A stretch of 64,000 nucleotides of DNA from a virus. Location of the stretch: IMG/VR virus record IMGVR_UViG_3300024999_000040, positions 1-64,000 of that record; one strand, written 5' to 3'. Under the pieces are notes generated by a model. That model saw nothing but the letters and a program-made list of their open reading frames with translations. It was not told the origin of the DNA and ran no database searches. Below, piece by piece: positions 17,569 to 24,620 of the stretch (position 1 is its first letter; each line of letters starts with the position of its first letter). The translations under genes were made by a program, and so were the position numbers.

Positions 17569-17892
17569 ATGGAAGGTAATATACAATTAAAAATATCGTG
17601 TGTATTTGATAATGAATCTTCAGAATTATTTAAAGAAGAAGTTAGAAAAATAGTTAAGGATATTATTAAAGAAGAGATAGCAAAGGCTGTAAAAGATATG
17701 CCTATTCCTTATTATCCTGTATATCCAGTTTATCCAACATATCCAATGTCCCCTATTTACACTACTAATCAACCTCCTATACAAGAATATGTAACTATCA
17801 CATGTGATTGTACTGCTTCTATTGCTGATTGTGGAAATAAGATTATAGAAAGTTTAAAGAATAGTAGTAAGAAATGTGGGTGTAGTTACTGA
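17569..17892 (+). CDS. Hypothetical protein with Tyr-Pro repeats
   Basis: The 107-residue protein has a charged helix (residues 17-45), a low-complexity Y-P repeat (PYYPVYPVYPTYPMSPIY, about 49-66), and a Cys-containing C-terminus (CDCTASIADCG ... CGCSY). The repeat is probably an extended linker, and the Cys pairs may bind metal or form disulphides. Its stop codon overlaps the next ATG by one base. No known family is recognised. Confidence 0.45.
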   Translation: MEGNIQLKISCVFDNESSELFKEEVRKIVKDIIKEEIAKAVKDMPIPYYPVYPVYPTYPMSPIYTTNQPPIQEYVTITCDCTASIADCGNKIIESLKNSSKKCGCSY

Positions 17893-18164
17893 TGTCACTT
17901 GATAAACAAAGAAAAATAAGTGATTTCCCTCAAGGTGGAATTATAAATAGCCAAGATGGTTTAAATCTTGGCTATGCTTGTATTCATAATAATGGTATTA
18001 TGTTAAATACTCAATTTGGTAGATTAAATCATGTAGTAAACAATATAAATTCATCTAATATTAACATGAGTGATTTAAATAATATTAGAATTGATTTCAA
18101 TGCTAAACCTGATGTAGAGAAAATTGTAGAAGGAATTATAACACAATTAAAGAAGGTGAAATGA
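17892..18164 (+). CDS. Hypothetical protein, 90 aa
   Basis: A small soluble protein starting MSLDKQRKISDFPQGG, with an Asn-rich middle (NNINSSNINMSDLNN) and a helical Lys-rich C-terminus. It is translationally coupled to the previous gene (overlap TGATG) and ends one base before the TTG of the gp10-like gene. Function unknown; position suggests head-tail joining. Confidence 0.45.
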   Translation: MSLDKQRKISDFPQGGIINSQDGLNLGYACIHNNGIMLNTQFGRLNHVVNNINSSNINMSDLNNIRIDFNAKPDVEKIVEGIITQLKKVK

Positions 18165-18165
18165 T

Positions 18166-18657
18166 TTGGAATTCAGAACAATTAAGGAACTCAACGAATA
18201 CATTAAAAAGCAGCTAGCAGCATCTATGCAAAAAGTTGGTGAAACAGCAGAAAGAGTGGTTCGTGAGCATGTAGATTCTGACGTTTATCGTGCATATACC
18301 CCCAAGGAATATGAAGCCACTTTTGAATTACGTGAATCACTTCATACTAAAACACCAAGAATTAAAAATGATGTTGTTGAAGTCGAAGTAAAACATAATA
18401 CAGATAATATCCATTCATATGAACCTAATCAACATCATTCAGTTGTAGAAAATTATAACCCACAAGATGTTTCAGATTGGTTGCCTTACCTTGTTCATGA
18501 AGGTCAGACACATAATTTATGGGGTGATAATTCTGATGCAGCTTATTTGAAGCCTAGACCTTATTTTGATAATGCAAAAAAAGAATTAGAGCAAAGTAAG
18601 GAACATGTTGAAACGTTAAAAAGAGAATTGAATGCTAAGGGTATAAAAGTAATATAA
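18166..18657 (+). CDS. HK97 gp10-like head-tail protein
   Basis: This 163-residue protein fits the gp10 (neck/tail-completion) pattern: an N-terminal helix with VGETAERVVREHVDSDVYRA, then YTPKEYEATFELRESL, a beta hairpin around VVEVEVKHN, and a late YLVHEGQTHNLWG followed by a proline-rich PRPYFDNAKKELEQ helix. gp10-type proteins connect the portal-proximal head to the tail tube. The start is TTG 18166 with AAGAAGGTGA upstream. Finding it here, far upstream of the tape measure gene, shows that fibre and accessory genes have been inserted into the usual head-tail order. Confidence 0.6.
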   Translation: MEFRTIKELNEYIKKQLAASMQKVGETAERVVREHVDSDVYRAYTPKEYEATFELRESLHTKTPRIKNDVVEVEVKHNTDNIHSYEPNQHHSVVENYNPQDVSDWLPYLVHEGQTHNLWGDNSDAAYLKPRPYFDNAKKELEQSKEHVETLKRELNAKGIKVI

Positions 18658-18676
18658 GAATGAAAGGAAATAAGCA

Positions 18677-18913
18677 ATGTTAAAAATCCCTGAATTTAAA
18701 ATCAATGATAAAGTATTAATCAAAGACAATCTTCTTGTTGAATTACTTCGTTTAGAATTTACAGAAGAAACAGCAAAATCTTTTTCAAAGAAGTTTACAG
18801 GTAAAAAGAAAAAGATATATGACATTTGGACTGATAAAGATTCTGAACAACAATATGCAACTATAGATTTATGCTGTGAAGTACCTTTGCAATGTTTGGA
18901 ATTGTGTCAGTAA
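18677..18913 (+). CDS. Hypothetical protein, 78 aa
   Basis: A small Lys-rich protein (KKFTGKKKKIYDIWTDKD) with three Cys at the C-terminus (CCEVPLQCLELCQ). No family is recognised. GAAAGGAAA lies upstream of ATG 18677, 19 bp after the gp10-like gene. It ends the head-tail run and is followed by a palindrome and a strong terminator. Confidence 0.45.
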   Translation: MLKIPEFKINDKVLIKDNLLVELLRLEFTEETAKSFSKKFTGKKKKIYDIWTDKDSEQQYATIDLCCEVPLQCLELCQ

Positions 18914-18941
18914 CACGATAAAATCAAAATTTCATAGGGAA
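18914..18941. repeat. Dispersed palindrome, copy 4 (degenerate)
   Basis: CACGATAAAATCAAAATTTC continues to ATAGGGAA, one base after a stop codon. Confidence 0.4.
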
Positions 18942-18957
18942 TTTTTAGTGAGTCTTG

Positions 18958-18989
18958 AAAGCCTTGTAAATCAAGGCTTTGTTTTTTAT
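18958..18989 (+). terminator. Intrinsic terminator
   Basis: AAAGCCTTG/CAAGGCTTT stem, then GTTTTTTAT. Confidence 0.75.
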
Positions 18990-19019
18990 AAAAAATGCAG
19001 TTATTAACAATAAAAAAAC

Positions 19020-19464
19020 AAAATAAAGGAGGAATTTTTAAAAATGCAAACAGCAGTATTTTATTTAGATGTACATAATATATCAACGACAGTGCAAACA
19101 GGTAAAGTAGTTTTAGTGAATGATTGTACGGATTTATGCATACAAATTTCAGGAACATCAACTTCATTTACAATAACTTTTGAGGCATCATTAGATGGAG
19201 TAAATTTTGATACATTTGAAGGTTATAGAATTGGTGATACAACGAAAACATTAATAACCAGTACAATAACAAAAGGTTTATATGAATTTGATGTAACGTT
19301 AATCAAAGCATTCAGAGCAAATTTAACGGCAATTGCTAATGGTAATATAAGTGTGGCTGCTAATGGAGTAATATTAAATGATTAAAAATAATTATAAAAG
19401 GTAGGTGATAATTTTGAGAGTGAAAAATAAAAAAAATATATATAAATCTGATACGCAATTGGCA
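19020..19464 (+). repeat. Duplicated fibre cassette 5' region, copy B
   Basis: The partner of 13640-14085; the breakpoint falls within the first 20 codons of the downstream spike gene. Confidence 0.8.
19044..19385 (+). CDS. Small structural protein, copy B (paralogue of 13665-14006)
   Basis: 113 residues. The last 60 are nearly identical to copy A (FEGYRIGDTTKTLITS, AFRANL, NGNISVAANGVILND), and most changes fall in the first third. It precedes the deacetylase-type spike by 28 bp, as copy A precedes the beta-helix spike, so each spike has its own partner protein. AAAGGAGG precedes the ATG. Confidence 0.6.
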   Translation: MQTAVFYLDVHNISTTVQTGKVVLVNDCTDLCIQISGTSTSFTITFEASLDGVNFDTFEGYRIGDTTKTLITSTITKGLYEFDVTLIKAFRANLTAIANGNISVAANGVILND

Positions 19465-21195
19465 ACTATTGCGCGGCAGAATAAAGAAGCAAGTAGTAAT
19501 GTAGCTGGCTTTAAAATTAGTATAGTGCATGATGACGGCGATACTGGTTTTGCAACAATTATGAAAGTCAGCCTTGACGCAAGAAGTTTAAAGTGTGATT
19601 TAGCTGTAAACATAGGACGTGTAGACGATGGGGTTACTGCTGGAAAATATTCAGCATCTCAATTACTGGCTTTACAGGCCGCCGGATTTGGAATACTTAA
19701 TCACGGGTGGATACACGAAGCTCCAGCCGATTTAACGACAGCAGAAATAGACAATAGAGCAGCATTAGAAAAAGCTCGGTTTGCAGAGCTTGAAATTAAC
19801 GATGCTTATGATTATTACTGTTATCCAGGCGTAATGACAACGGGTAGTTTGACATTAAAAAATTACCTGAAAAATATATATAAATGTAATCTCTGCAATA
19901 CTGGTGCGCCCGATAATACATTTCCGTTTGATACAATGGAAATACATCGCCATCCATTGCCTAATACATCAGATAATCTTGCAACTGTTACCGCTTATCT
20001 AAATGATTGTTATAAAAACAATGAATGGGCGGTTTTATTTGCTCACACAAGTAATTTTACGGTATCTACGTACTTAGATACATTGCTTGATTATATCGTT
20101 GCTCAAGGATGGACTATAACGCCTGTAAAAACGGTGATAGATCAATTTAGAAATGTAATCGAACTTGGAAACAAAGGCGGGTCACATTTTTATTTAGATG
20201 AAAACGGCAACGTTGATTTTAGTCAAGTTAATCCGCTTATATCCTTTGATGATACCATCAGAGCATCTATTGCCGACTATTTTACAAACTGTGTTACGCA
20301 TCAAATCGTTGAATACAATACAATTGCAGATATGCCCACAATAGAAACTGGAACGCTTGAAACGTATAGATTTGCCAATTATAGCACAGACAGATACGGA
20401 TATCAAAAATTCAGAAAATTCAACACTACTGATCAGTGGTTTAGAAGATGGGATGCAACAGGGGGTGCTTGGGAGAGCTGGGTTAAGTATGATGTATTTA
20501 CGGAACGTGCAACAAAAGATTTTGAAATTTTTGATGATTTCATATACCAGACATTAACTGCTGCTAATACTCCGTGGATACTAAATAAAGGCACAGATGA
20601 AACAGCAATAGCACCTGCGATCGCAGTAATAACTGAACGTGGCACAGCAAGGCTTATTTCAGGCAATACAACTGGAGGTTTAATAGCAGATAATGGATCA
20701 CAACTAGTATGTGCAATACCAGTGCAAGCGGATACGGTTGGTCTTGCTGTTGAAGCAAGATTATTTATTAGTAATATTTTAAACATTAGTGTGAATTTTG
20801 GTTTAACTGATATAACAACTCTGGAAGAACCTTTTGAAATAGGTGCAAGTGATGCGATAACTTCAAATGCTTCAGACGCTTGTTGCTTTGTATTTGATGA
20901 TGGAGCAGACACAAAAGAATGGTTTGCTTGTGCCGTAGATAGTGATGCTGACGATACAGGGAATTCTTCTACTGGAATTGCTCCTGTTTCGGGTGTAAAT
21001 CAAACATTGAGAATAGAGGTAAACAATACCGGGAATACAATAACTTTTTATATTGGTGGAGTATTAGTAAAAACTCTATCAAATGCGGGAGTTACTCCAA
21101 ACGTAAATTTATATGCAACGGTTGTTGTAAATTCTACATCAACTATAAGCAGATACGTTTCACTGGACTACATTAGCATATCTCACAACAGATAA
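19414..21195 (+). CDS. Tail spike with polysaccharide deacetylase (NodB) domain
   Basis: About 593 residues. The attachment peptide RVKNKKNIYKSD is shared with the other spike. Residues about 30-240 show carbohydrate esterase family 4 (NodB) motifs: FKISIVHDDGD (motif 1, catalytic Asp pair), ILNHGWIHE (metal-binding His-x3-His), YDYYCYPG (motif 3) and VLFAHTS (late His motif). The C-terminal part (about 350-593) is beta-rich, with NRWDATGGAWESWVKYD-like fibre repeats and a lectin-like sandwich. Such spikes remove acetyl groups from capsule or wall glycans during adsorption. TTG 19414 is preferred as start. Activity is inferred from motifs. Confidence 0.78.
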   Translation: MRVKNKKNIYKSDTQLATIARQNKEASSNVAGFKISIVHDDGDTGFATIMKVSLDARSLKCDLAVNIGRVDDGVTAGKYSASQLLALQAAGFGILNHGWIHEAPADLTTAEIDNRAALEKARFAELEINDAYDYYCYPGVMTTGSLTLKNYLKNIYKCNLCNTGAPDNTFPFDTMEIHRHPLPNTSDNLATVTAYLNDCYKNNEWAVLFAHTSNFTVSTYLDTLLDYIVAQGWTITPVKTVIDQFRNVIELGNKGGSHFYLDENGNVDFSQVNPLISFDDTIRASIADYFTNCVTHQIVEYNTIADMPTIETGTLETYRFANYSTDRYGYQKFRKFNTTDQWFRRWDATGGAWESWVKYDVFTERATKDFEIFDDFIYQTLTAANTPWILNKGTDETAIAPAIAVITERGTARLISGNTTGGLIADNGSQLVCAIPVQADTVGLAVEARLFISNILNISVNFGLTDITTLEEPFEIGASDAITSNASDACCFVFDDGADTKEWFACAVDSDADDTGNSSTGIAPVSGVNQTLRIEVNNTGNTITFYIGGVLVKTLSNAGVTPNVNLYATVVVNSTSTISRYVSLDYISISHNR

Positions 21196-21217
21196 CTACC
21201 GTGTAAGGAGGAAAAAT

Positions 21218-21361
21218 ATGGATAAAAAAACAATAAAACCACAACTTATCGAAAATGGCGAAGGAGAAATTGCAAAAGTTCTAACTAGCATTTCCACGCA
21301 TGTCAAAGAAATGAATGAATTAGGTAAAGAAGTAAAACCGTTTAAAATTAGTATAGTTTAA
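21218..21361 (+). CDS. Small protein, 47 aa
   Basis: TAAGGAGGAAAAAT precedes this ATG, an excellent site. The product is acidic/basic mixed (IENGEGEIAKVLTSISTHVK) and ends KPFKISIV. The same word KISIV occurs in motif 1 of the spike just upstream (FKISIVHDDG), so this may be the remnant of a second deacetylase gene that now stops at that point. Otherwise it is an unrecognised short protein. Confidence 0.5.
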   Translation: MDKKTIKPQLIENGEGEIAKVLTSISTHVKEMNELGKEVKPFKISIV

Positions 21362-21428
21362 ATAACTCATTTTGCCAATCCCCTTATTGTGATATAATTA
21401 CTACTATAATTTATCAGTTTGCAGGGGA

Positions 21429-22076
21429 GTGGTTCTTATTAGTGTTTTAGTTGCAATTGCAGTAAAACCAAAAGATGGGTTAAAACCATACTTATTAATG
21501 GGTTCAGACTCTAAAGAAGTTTTAATCGAAGCAGTACCATTGGTAAGCGGAGAATTAGATTTTAAAATTTCTACAAATGAGAATAAAGAAAAAATTTTCA
21601 GGGTTAATGATATACTTGTTGGTATGACAGGTAAGCATGATGATACATTAATGGTATCTTTTATAGAACATCTGCGAGAAAATGACATGGAATTTGAAAA
21701 ATTATCTTATTTGAGTTTTGATTACATTAAAAAATATGTAGAAAATGAAAATCGATATGATGCATTATGTGCTGTAACAATGGGTTGCTGCAAAAATTCA
21801 AAACCGATTTTAACCCGATTCACAGTAGATAAAACAAAATTAACTGATGCTAATATCAGGATTATAGAACCTCCGGATAACAATTGTATACCTTCTTATT
21901 CTGGCAAGTCAGTTGGTTTGGATGATTTACGAGAAAAGTTCGAGAAAGGTGTAAGAGACAGTATTAACATAAATCTGGTGGCTGTTAAGAAAACCGCAAC
22001 GGAATATTTGAAGGCAGCCGCTGCACGCTATCCAGAAACATGTAACCAAAACATTCGTATCATGTATTTGAAGTAG
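21429..22076 (+). CDS. Possible Ntn-hydrolase (proteasome-like) protein
   Basis: 215 residues. Three segments resemble proteasome/HslV-type Ntn-hydrolases: an N-terminal strand pair ISVLVAIAVKPKDGLKPYLLMGSDS, a later KIFRVNDILVGMTGKHDD followed by a helix (TLMVSFIEHLREND), and a strand hairpin YDALCAVTMGCCKNSKPILTRF. In those enzymes the first residue after Met is the Thr or Ser nucleophile; here Ser follows Ile5 and would be residue 2 only if ATT 21438 were the start, which is well spaced from GGGGAG. The family call is weak and function unknown. It is a single gene after the spike cassette with a terminator at 22110. Confidence 0.4.
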   Translation: MVLISVLVAIAVKPKDGLKPYLLMGSDSKEVLIEAVPLVSGELDFKISTNENKEKIFRVNDILVGMTGKHDDTLMVSFIEHLRENDMEFEKLSYLSFDYIKKYVENENRYDALCAVTMGCCKNSKPILTRFTVDKTKLTDANIRIIEPPDNNCIPSYSGKSVGLDDLREKFEKGVRDSININLVAVKKTATEYLKAAAARYPETCNQNIRIMYLK

Positions 22077-22109
22077 TAACTACCACGCAATAGGTAATAA
22101 GGTTACGGT

Positions 22110-22137
22110 AAAGAGACTTAAAATATAGTCTCTTTCC
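22110..22137 (+). terminator. Intrinsic terminator
   Basis: AAAGAGACT/AGTCTCTTT stem, then CCTTC; less U-rich than the others. Confidence 0.6.
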
Positions 22138-22152
22138 TTCTCTATTTCATTT

Positions 22153-22182
22153 AACACTATAAAATTTAGGTTTTATTTGGTA
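22153..22182. repeat. Dispersed palindrome, copy 5
   Basis: AACACTATAAAATTTAGGTT continues to TTATTTGGTA. Confidence 0.5.
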
Positions 22183-22274
22183 TGCTATATGTAGTGGTAT
22201 AAAGTTCAGTTTATATACTATATCTTGTATATGGAATTCATTAATATTTTAACTAAATAAATATAATATTTCTA

Positions 22275-22303
22275 TTGACAAGACTTTTCTATGGTAGTAT
22301 AAT
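22275..22303 (+). promoter_or_regulatory. Promoter for tRNA/structured RNA region
   Basis: TTGACA (22275-22280), 17 bp, TATAAT (22298-22303). An AACTAAATAAATATAATATT element (22251-22271) lies just upstream, the same arrangement as at 8235-8297. Confidence 0.75.
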
Positions 22304-22411
22304 GTAATAGTACAAACAAAATAGCTTATCTTCCATGTGAAGAAAAAAGTAACGTATTCCTTTTGGGAATATAGATAATAACGTTTTTCGGTATCGTATA
22401 ACCGAATATAT

Positions 22412-22486
22412 CGCGGATTGGAGCAGTGGTAGCTTGTGAGAGTCATAATCTCAAGGTCAGTAGTTCGAATCTACTATCCGCAACCA
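22412..22486 (+). tRNA. tRNA-Met(CAT), initiator-like
   Basis: Cloverleaf: acceptor CGCGGAT/ATCCGCA with a C1:A72 mismatch, D-arm GAGCAGTGGTAGCTT, anticodon stem TGAGA/TCTCA with CAT in the loop, T-arm AGTAG-TTCGAAT-CTACT, encoded ACCA. The C1:A72 mismatch is the hallmark of bacterial initiator tRNA, but the three G:C pairs normally found in the initiator anticodon stem are missing. It is therefore either a divergent phage initiator or an elongator derived from one. Confidence 0.85.
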
Positions 22487-22700
22487 TGCCCGGTAGGGTA
22501 TTGCTATAGCAAAGATTTGTCAATTGTGGAGTAACTTTGGTCAGTTTCCATAATTGACACATATGCTGTAAGTATGGAACAATGGTAATCCCATCTAAGA
22601 ATGGTTAGTCCGTTTCATATTTAGACCAACAGTGTATGTGGTTTCATTAGTGTAAATATTAGTGAAATGACATATGCTGTTGAAACAAAATTAATTACAC
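22487..22700 (+). ncRNA. Structured non-coding segment after tRNA-Met
   Basis: A 13-bp hairpin (TGTCAATTGTGGA with TCCATAATTGACA, about 22518-22559) is followed by a helix CATATGCTGT/ACAGTGTATG enclosing a D-arm-like GGAACAATGGTAATCC (about 22560-22640). ACATATGCTGT repeats near 22670. It looks like a decayed or modified tRNA-like RNA and is not a canonical tRNA. Confidence 0.35.
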
Positions 22701-22707
22701 AAAAAAC

Positions 22708-22736
22708 TTGACACAATTTAACTAAGGTGATATAAT
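22708..22736 (+). promoter_or_regulatory. Promoter of the 22787 gene
   Basis: TTGACA (22708-22713), 17 bp, TATAAT (22731-22736). The spacer carries AATTTAACTAAGGTGA, nearly the same as the spacer of the promoter at 50686. Confidence 0.8.
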
Positions 22737-22786
22737 AATAGTGTAATCAAAAACAAAAATAATTGAAATTAAAGGAGATAAAAAGT

Positions 22787-23449
22787 ATGCTATCATTAAA
22801 GGAAAGTTTCAGAATCATGAATAATCTAGATTCAACTATCAATTCTCTATCCTATTATATAAAGGATACAAATAACGCAGTAAAAGTAGTTGAGAAACAT
22901 TATAAGTCAAAATCTAACTCTGATACAACAGATGAGGAAATAGATATGACAGTCGTTCGTACATATCCAAATGCTACAATTGTTGATATTGTGTATTTGG
23001 TTAAACAGTTAGTTGAAGAAAAGACAAAGTTATCACTTGCAATTGAGGATGCTAAAAAATATAGTATCGCACTTGATTACAAGGAGAATGATGAAAGACT
23101 TACTCTTGACTCTGCTGTTGAAACTGCAAAGAAAAGTAGAGATTTAGCAAATACACTAAAGAATCTTGTTGATTTAAAAGCTTCAGAAACTAAGAAAATT
23201 GGGAACTCTTATAAGTTCAACATCAACGGTGATCAAACTGTATACAAGTATGATATAGAAGTAGTAAAGACAATAGATTTTGATAGAACTGTTGTCAATG
23301 ACAACTATAAGAGATTGCTTGATAAGGCTGACACTTTATCTACACAGATTGAATCAGTCATGTTGAAAGATGTAGTAAATTATACACCCAAGTATAGTAT
23401 ACATGACTCTTTGACAGACATAGTTGATAAGTACATAGCTAGTAAGTAG
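22787..23449 (+). CDS. Hypothetical helical protein, 220 aa
   Basis: The ATG at 22787 has AAAGGAGA 8 bp upstream, so the in-frame TTG at 22763 is unlikely. The product is soluble and mostly helical: an N-terminal coiled coil (LKESFRIMNNLDSTINSLSYYIKD), a middle helix pair (IVDIVYLVKQLVEEKTKLSLAIEDAKK) and a C-terminal helix. Its layout is reminiscent of DIP1984-like small phage/bacterial proteins, but I cannot confirm that family. It has its own strong promoter and terminator inside the tRNA region, suggesting expression independent of the structural genes. Confidence 0.6.
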   Translation: MLSLKESFRIMNNLDSTINSLSYYIKDTNNAVKVVEKHYKSKSNSDTTDEEIDMTVVRTYPNATIVDIVYLVKQLVEEKTKLSLAIEDAKKYSIALDYKENDERLTLDSAVETAKKSRDLANTLKNLVDLKASETKKIGNSYKFNINGDQTVYKYDIEVVKTIDFDRTVVNDNYKRLLDKADTLSTQIESVMLKDVVNYTPKYSIHDSLTDIVDKYIASK

Positions 23450-23454
23450 GGTTT

Positions 23455-23483
23455 AAGAGGTAGTAATACCTCTCCTCTATTTC
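23455..23483 (+). terminator. Terminator
   Basis: AGAGGTA/TACCTCT hairpin followed by CCTCTATTTC. Confidence 0.6.
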
Positions 23484-23920
23484 TATAAAATCCAAAAACA
23501 AGAATTGTGAATCGGTTCTGTTCATCGTTGGAACTATGCTAATGATGAGGTAGTCAATGCCTTAAATTGTCTAGTCATTTATTGATTAGTGAATACTAAA
23601 CTTTATAATAATAGTTATCTAACTGGTAATTTACTTTATAAATAAAAGTAATGCAAATTACATACAACAAGTATGTTTAAGAGGTTCGATAATCGTTTCA
23701 AGAAGCGTAAATTCATTAATTCGATAGGTCATTAGTTCGATAAACCGATAAATCAATAGTACAAGAAGCGATTCGTTAAGCGTATTAAATATTAAAGAAC
23801 AAAAACTTCTTTAAATTAGAAGAATTAAAAATTTCTGATTTTAATATAAATCAAATTGGTGCTTAAAATGATTCCTTTCTTGTTTTTTGGATAAAATAAA
23901 TAGTTAAGAAAATTTATATA
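23484..23920 (+). other. Non-coding region with short repeats
   Basis: No gene is seen. Between 23690 and 23790 the word TTCGATA occurs three times (GGTTCGATA, AATTCGATA, AGTTCGATA) and CAAGAAGCG twice (23699 and 23763), spaced 20-60 bp. GAACTATGC...GATGAGG and AACTTCTTTAAATTAGAAG hairpins flank it. It could be iteron-like protein-binding sites or structured RNA; both are guesses. Confidence 0.35.
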
Positions 23921-23996
23921 GGGAATTATATCAGCTGGTTAGATAGTTCGTCTGATACGCGAAAAGTCATTGGTTCGAATCCAATATTCCCTACCA
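23921..23996 (+). tRNA. tRNA-Ile(GAT)
   Basis: Acceptor GGGAATT/(A)ATTCCC, D-arm ATCAGCTGGTTAGAT, anticodon stem TTCGT/GCGAA with loop CTGATAC (anticodon GAT), T-arm ATTGG-TTCGAAT-CCAAT, encoded ACCA. A complete cloverleaf. Confidence 0.9.
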
Positions 23997-24000
23997 AATA

Positions 24001-24185
24001 GTATCCCTACAGCCTCTTATCGTAAGATAATGCACAACGGTAGCATATTAGTTACCAATATCATATAATATTGGTAACATCCTGTGGACTAGTGGTTTCC
24101 ACAATGGCAGGATAAGAAATTAATGTGGGAATAGTACTTGCAAAAATTATAGTCTCGTACTATTCCTATGTTAATTAAATTTGTT
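24001..24185 (+). ncRNA. Structured RNA candidate after tRNA-Ile
   Basis: A perfect 11-bp hairpin GTTACCAATAT/ATATTGGTAAC, a nested ATCCTG(TGGA...TCCA)CAGGAT helix, a closing TCTTATC/GATAAGA helix and a 10-bp GGAATAGTAC/GTACTATTCC stem lie in succession. There is no tRNA anticodon arm. It may be a phage non-coding RNA. Confidence 0.4.
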
Positions 24186-24192
24186 AAAGGAT

Positions 24193-24339
24193 GTGATTGT
24201 AATAATCAAAATAGATAAAACAAATACAACAGGATTAACAAAAGAAAAGAAAGAAATATTAAAAAATGCAATGGGTTCTTGTAATTGTAAGATTTGTTTA
24301 ACAGATGTTTTGCAGGAATGTCAACTAACCCCCACTTAA
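24193..24339 (+). pseudogene. 5' fragment of a small Cys-containing gene broken by IscB element
   Basis: A GTG start with AAAGGATG upstream opens a 48-codon frame with LTKEKKEILKNAMGSCNCKI followed by CLTDVLQEC. It runs into the left hairpin of the IscB element and stops there. C-x-C-x2-C is like the start of a treble-clef or HNH domain. A convincing 3' half was not found after the element. Confidence 0.35.
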
Positions 24340-24615
24340 AATGCGAAAGCATTTTTGAAGTGGAGGCTTGGAGTAGAAATACTCTGTAGCAGTTGATTAG
24401 CCTCAGTAGTGAAAACTACTACGTTATGGGAAAATATATAGGTACTTCAGGATACTCCACAAGTCCTGAACTCTACGGTCTAAGACTAAACATCTCTGAG
24501 GGTAAGGAGAAGTGTTTTGGACATTAAACTTCCTAATAACATTGGCGATGTGGCTCGACCTTTATCTTTATGCTAAAGGCATTATTTATTAAGTTAAATA
24601 AAGGAGGTATTAAAG
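24325..24615 (+). ncRNA. Omega-RNA of IscB 1
   Basis: About 290 nt without an ORF sits directly 5' of iscB, where known omega-RNAs are encoded. It holds successive stems: the end hairpin, GGAGTA-GAAA-TACTC, TAGTAG(T)GAAAACTACTA, and a CAGGA...TCCTG helix. ACTACTACGTTATGGG is comparable to the GCTACGTTGTTTAGG of the second element. The 15-20 nt before the left hairpin would be the guide. Confidence 0.6.
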
Positions 24616-24620
24616 GAAAC

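Noticed and set aside
20433-20912. Long open frame on the minus strand inside the deacetylase spike gene
   Set aside because: No ribosome binding site, composition follows the spike codons, and the plus-strand protein has clear motifs.
22560-22640. Third tRNA gene
   Set aside because: A D-arm-like piece and closing helix exist, but there is no convincing T-arm or 7-base anticodon loop.
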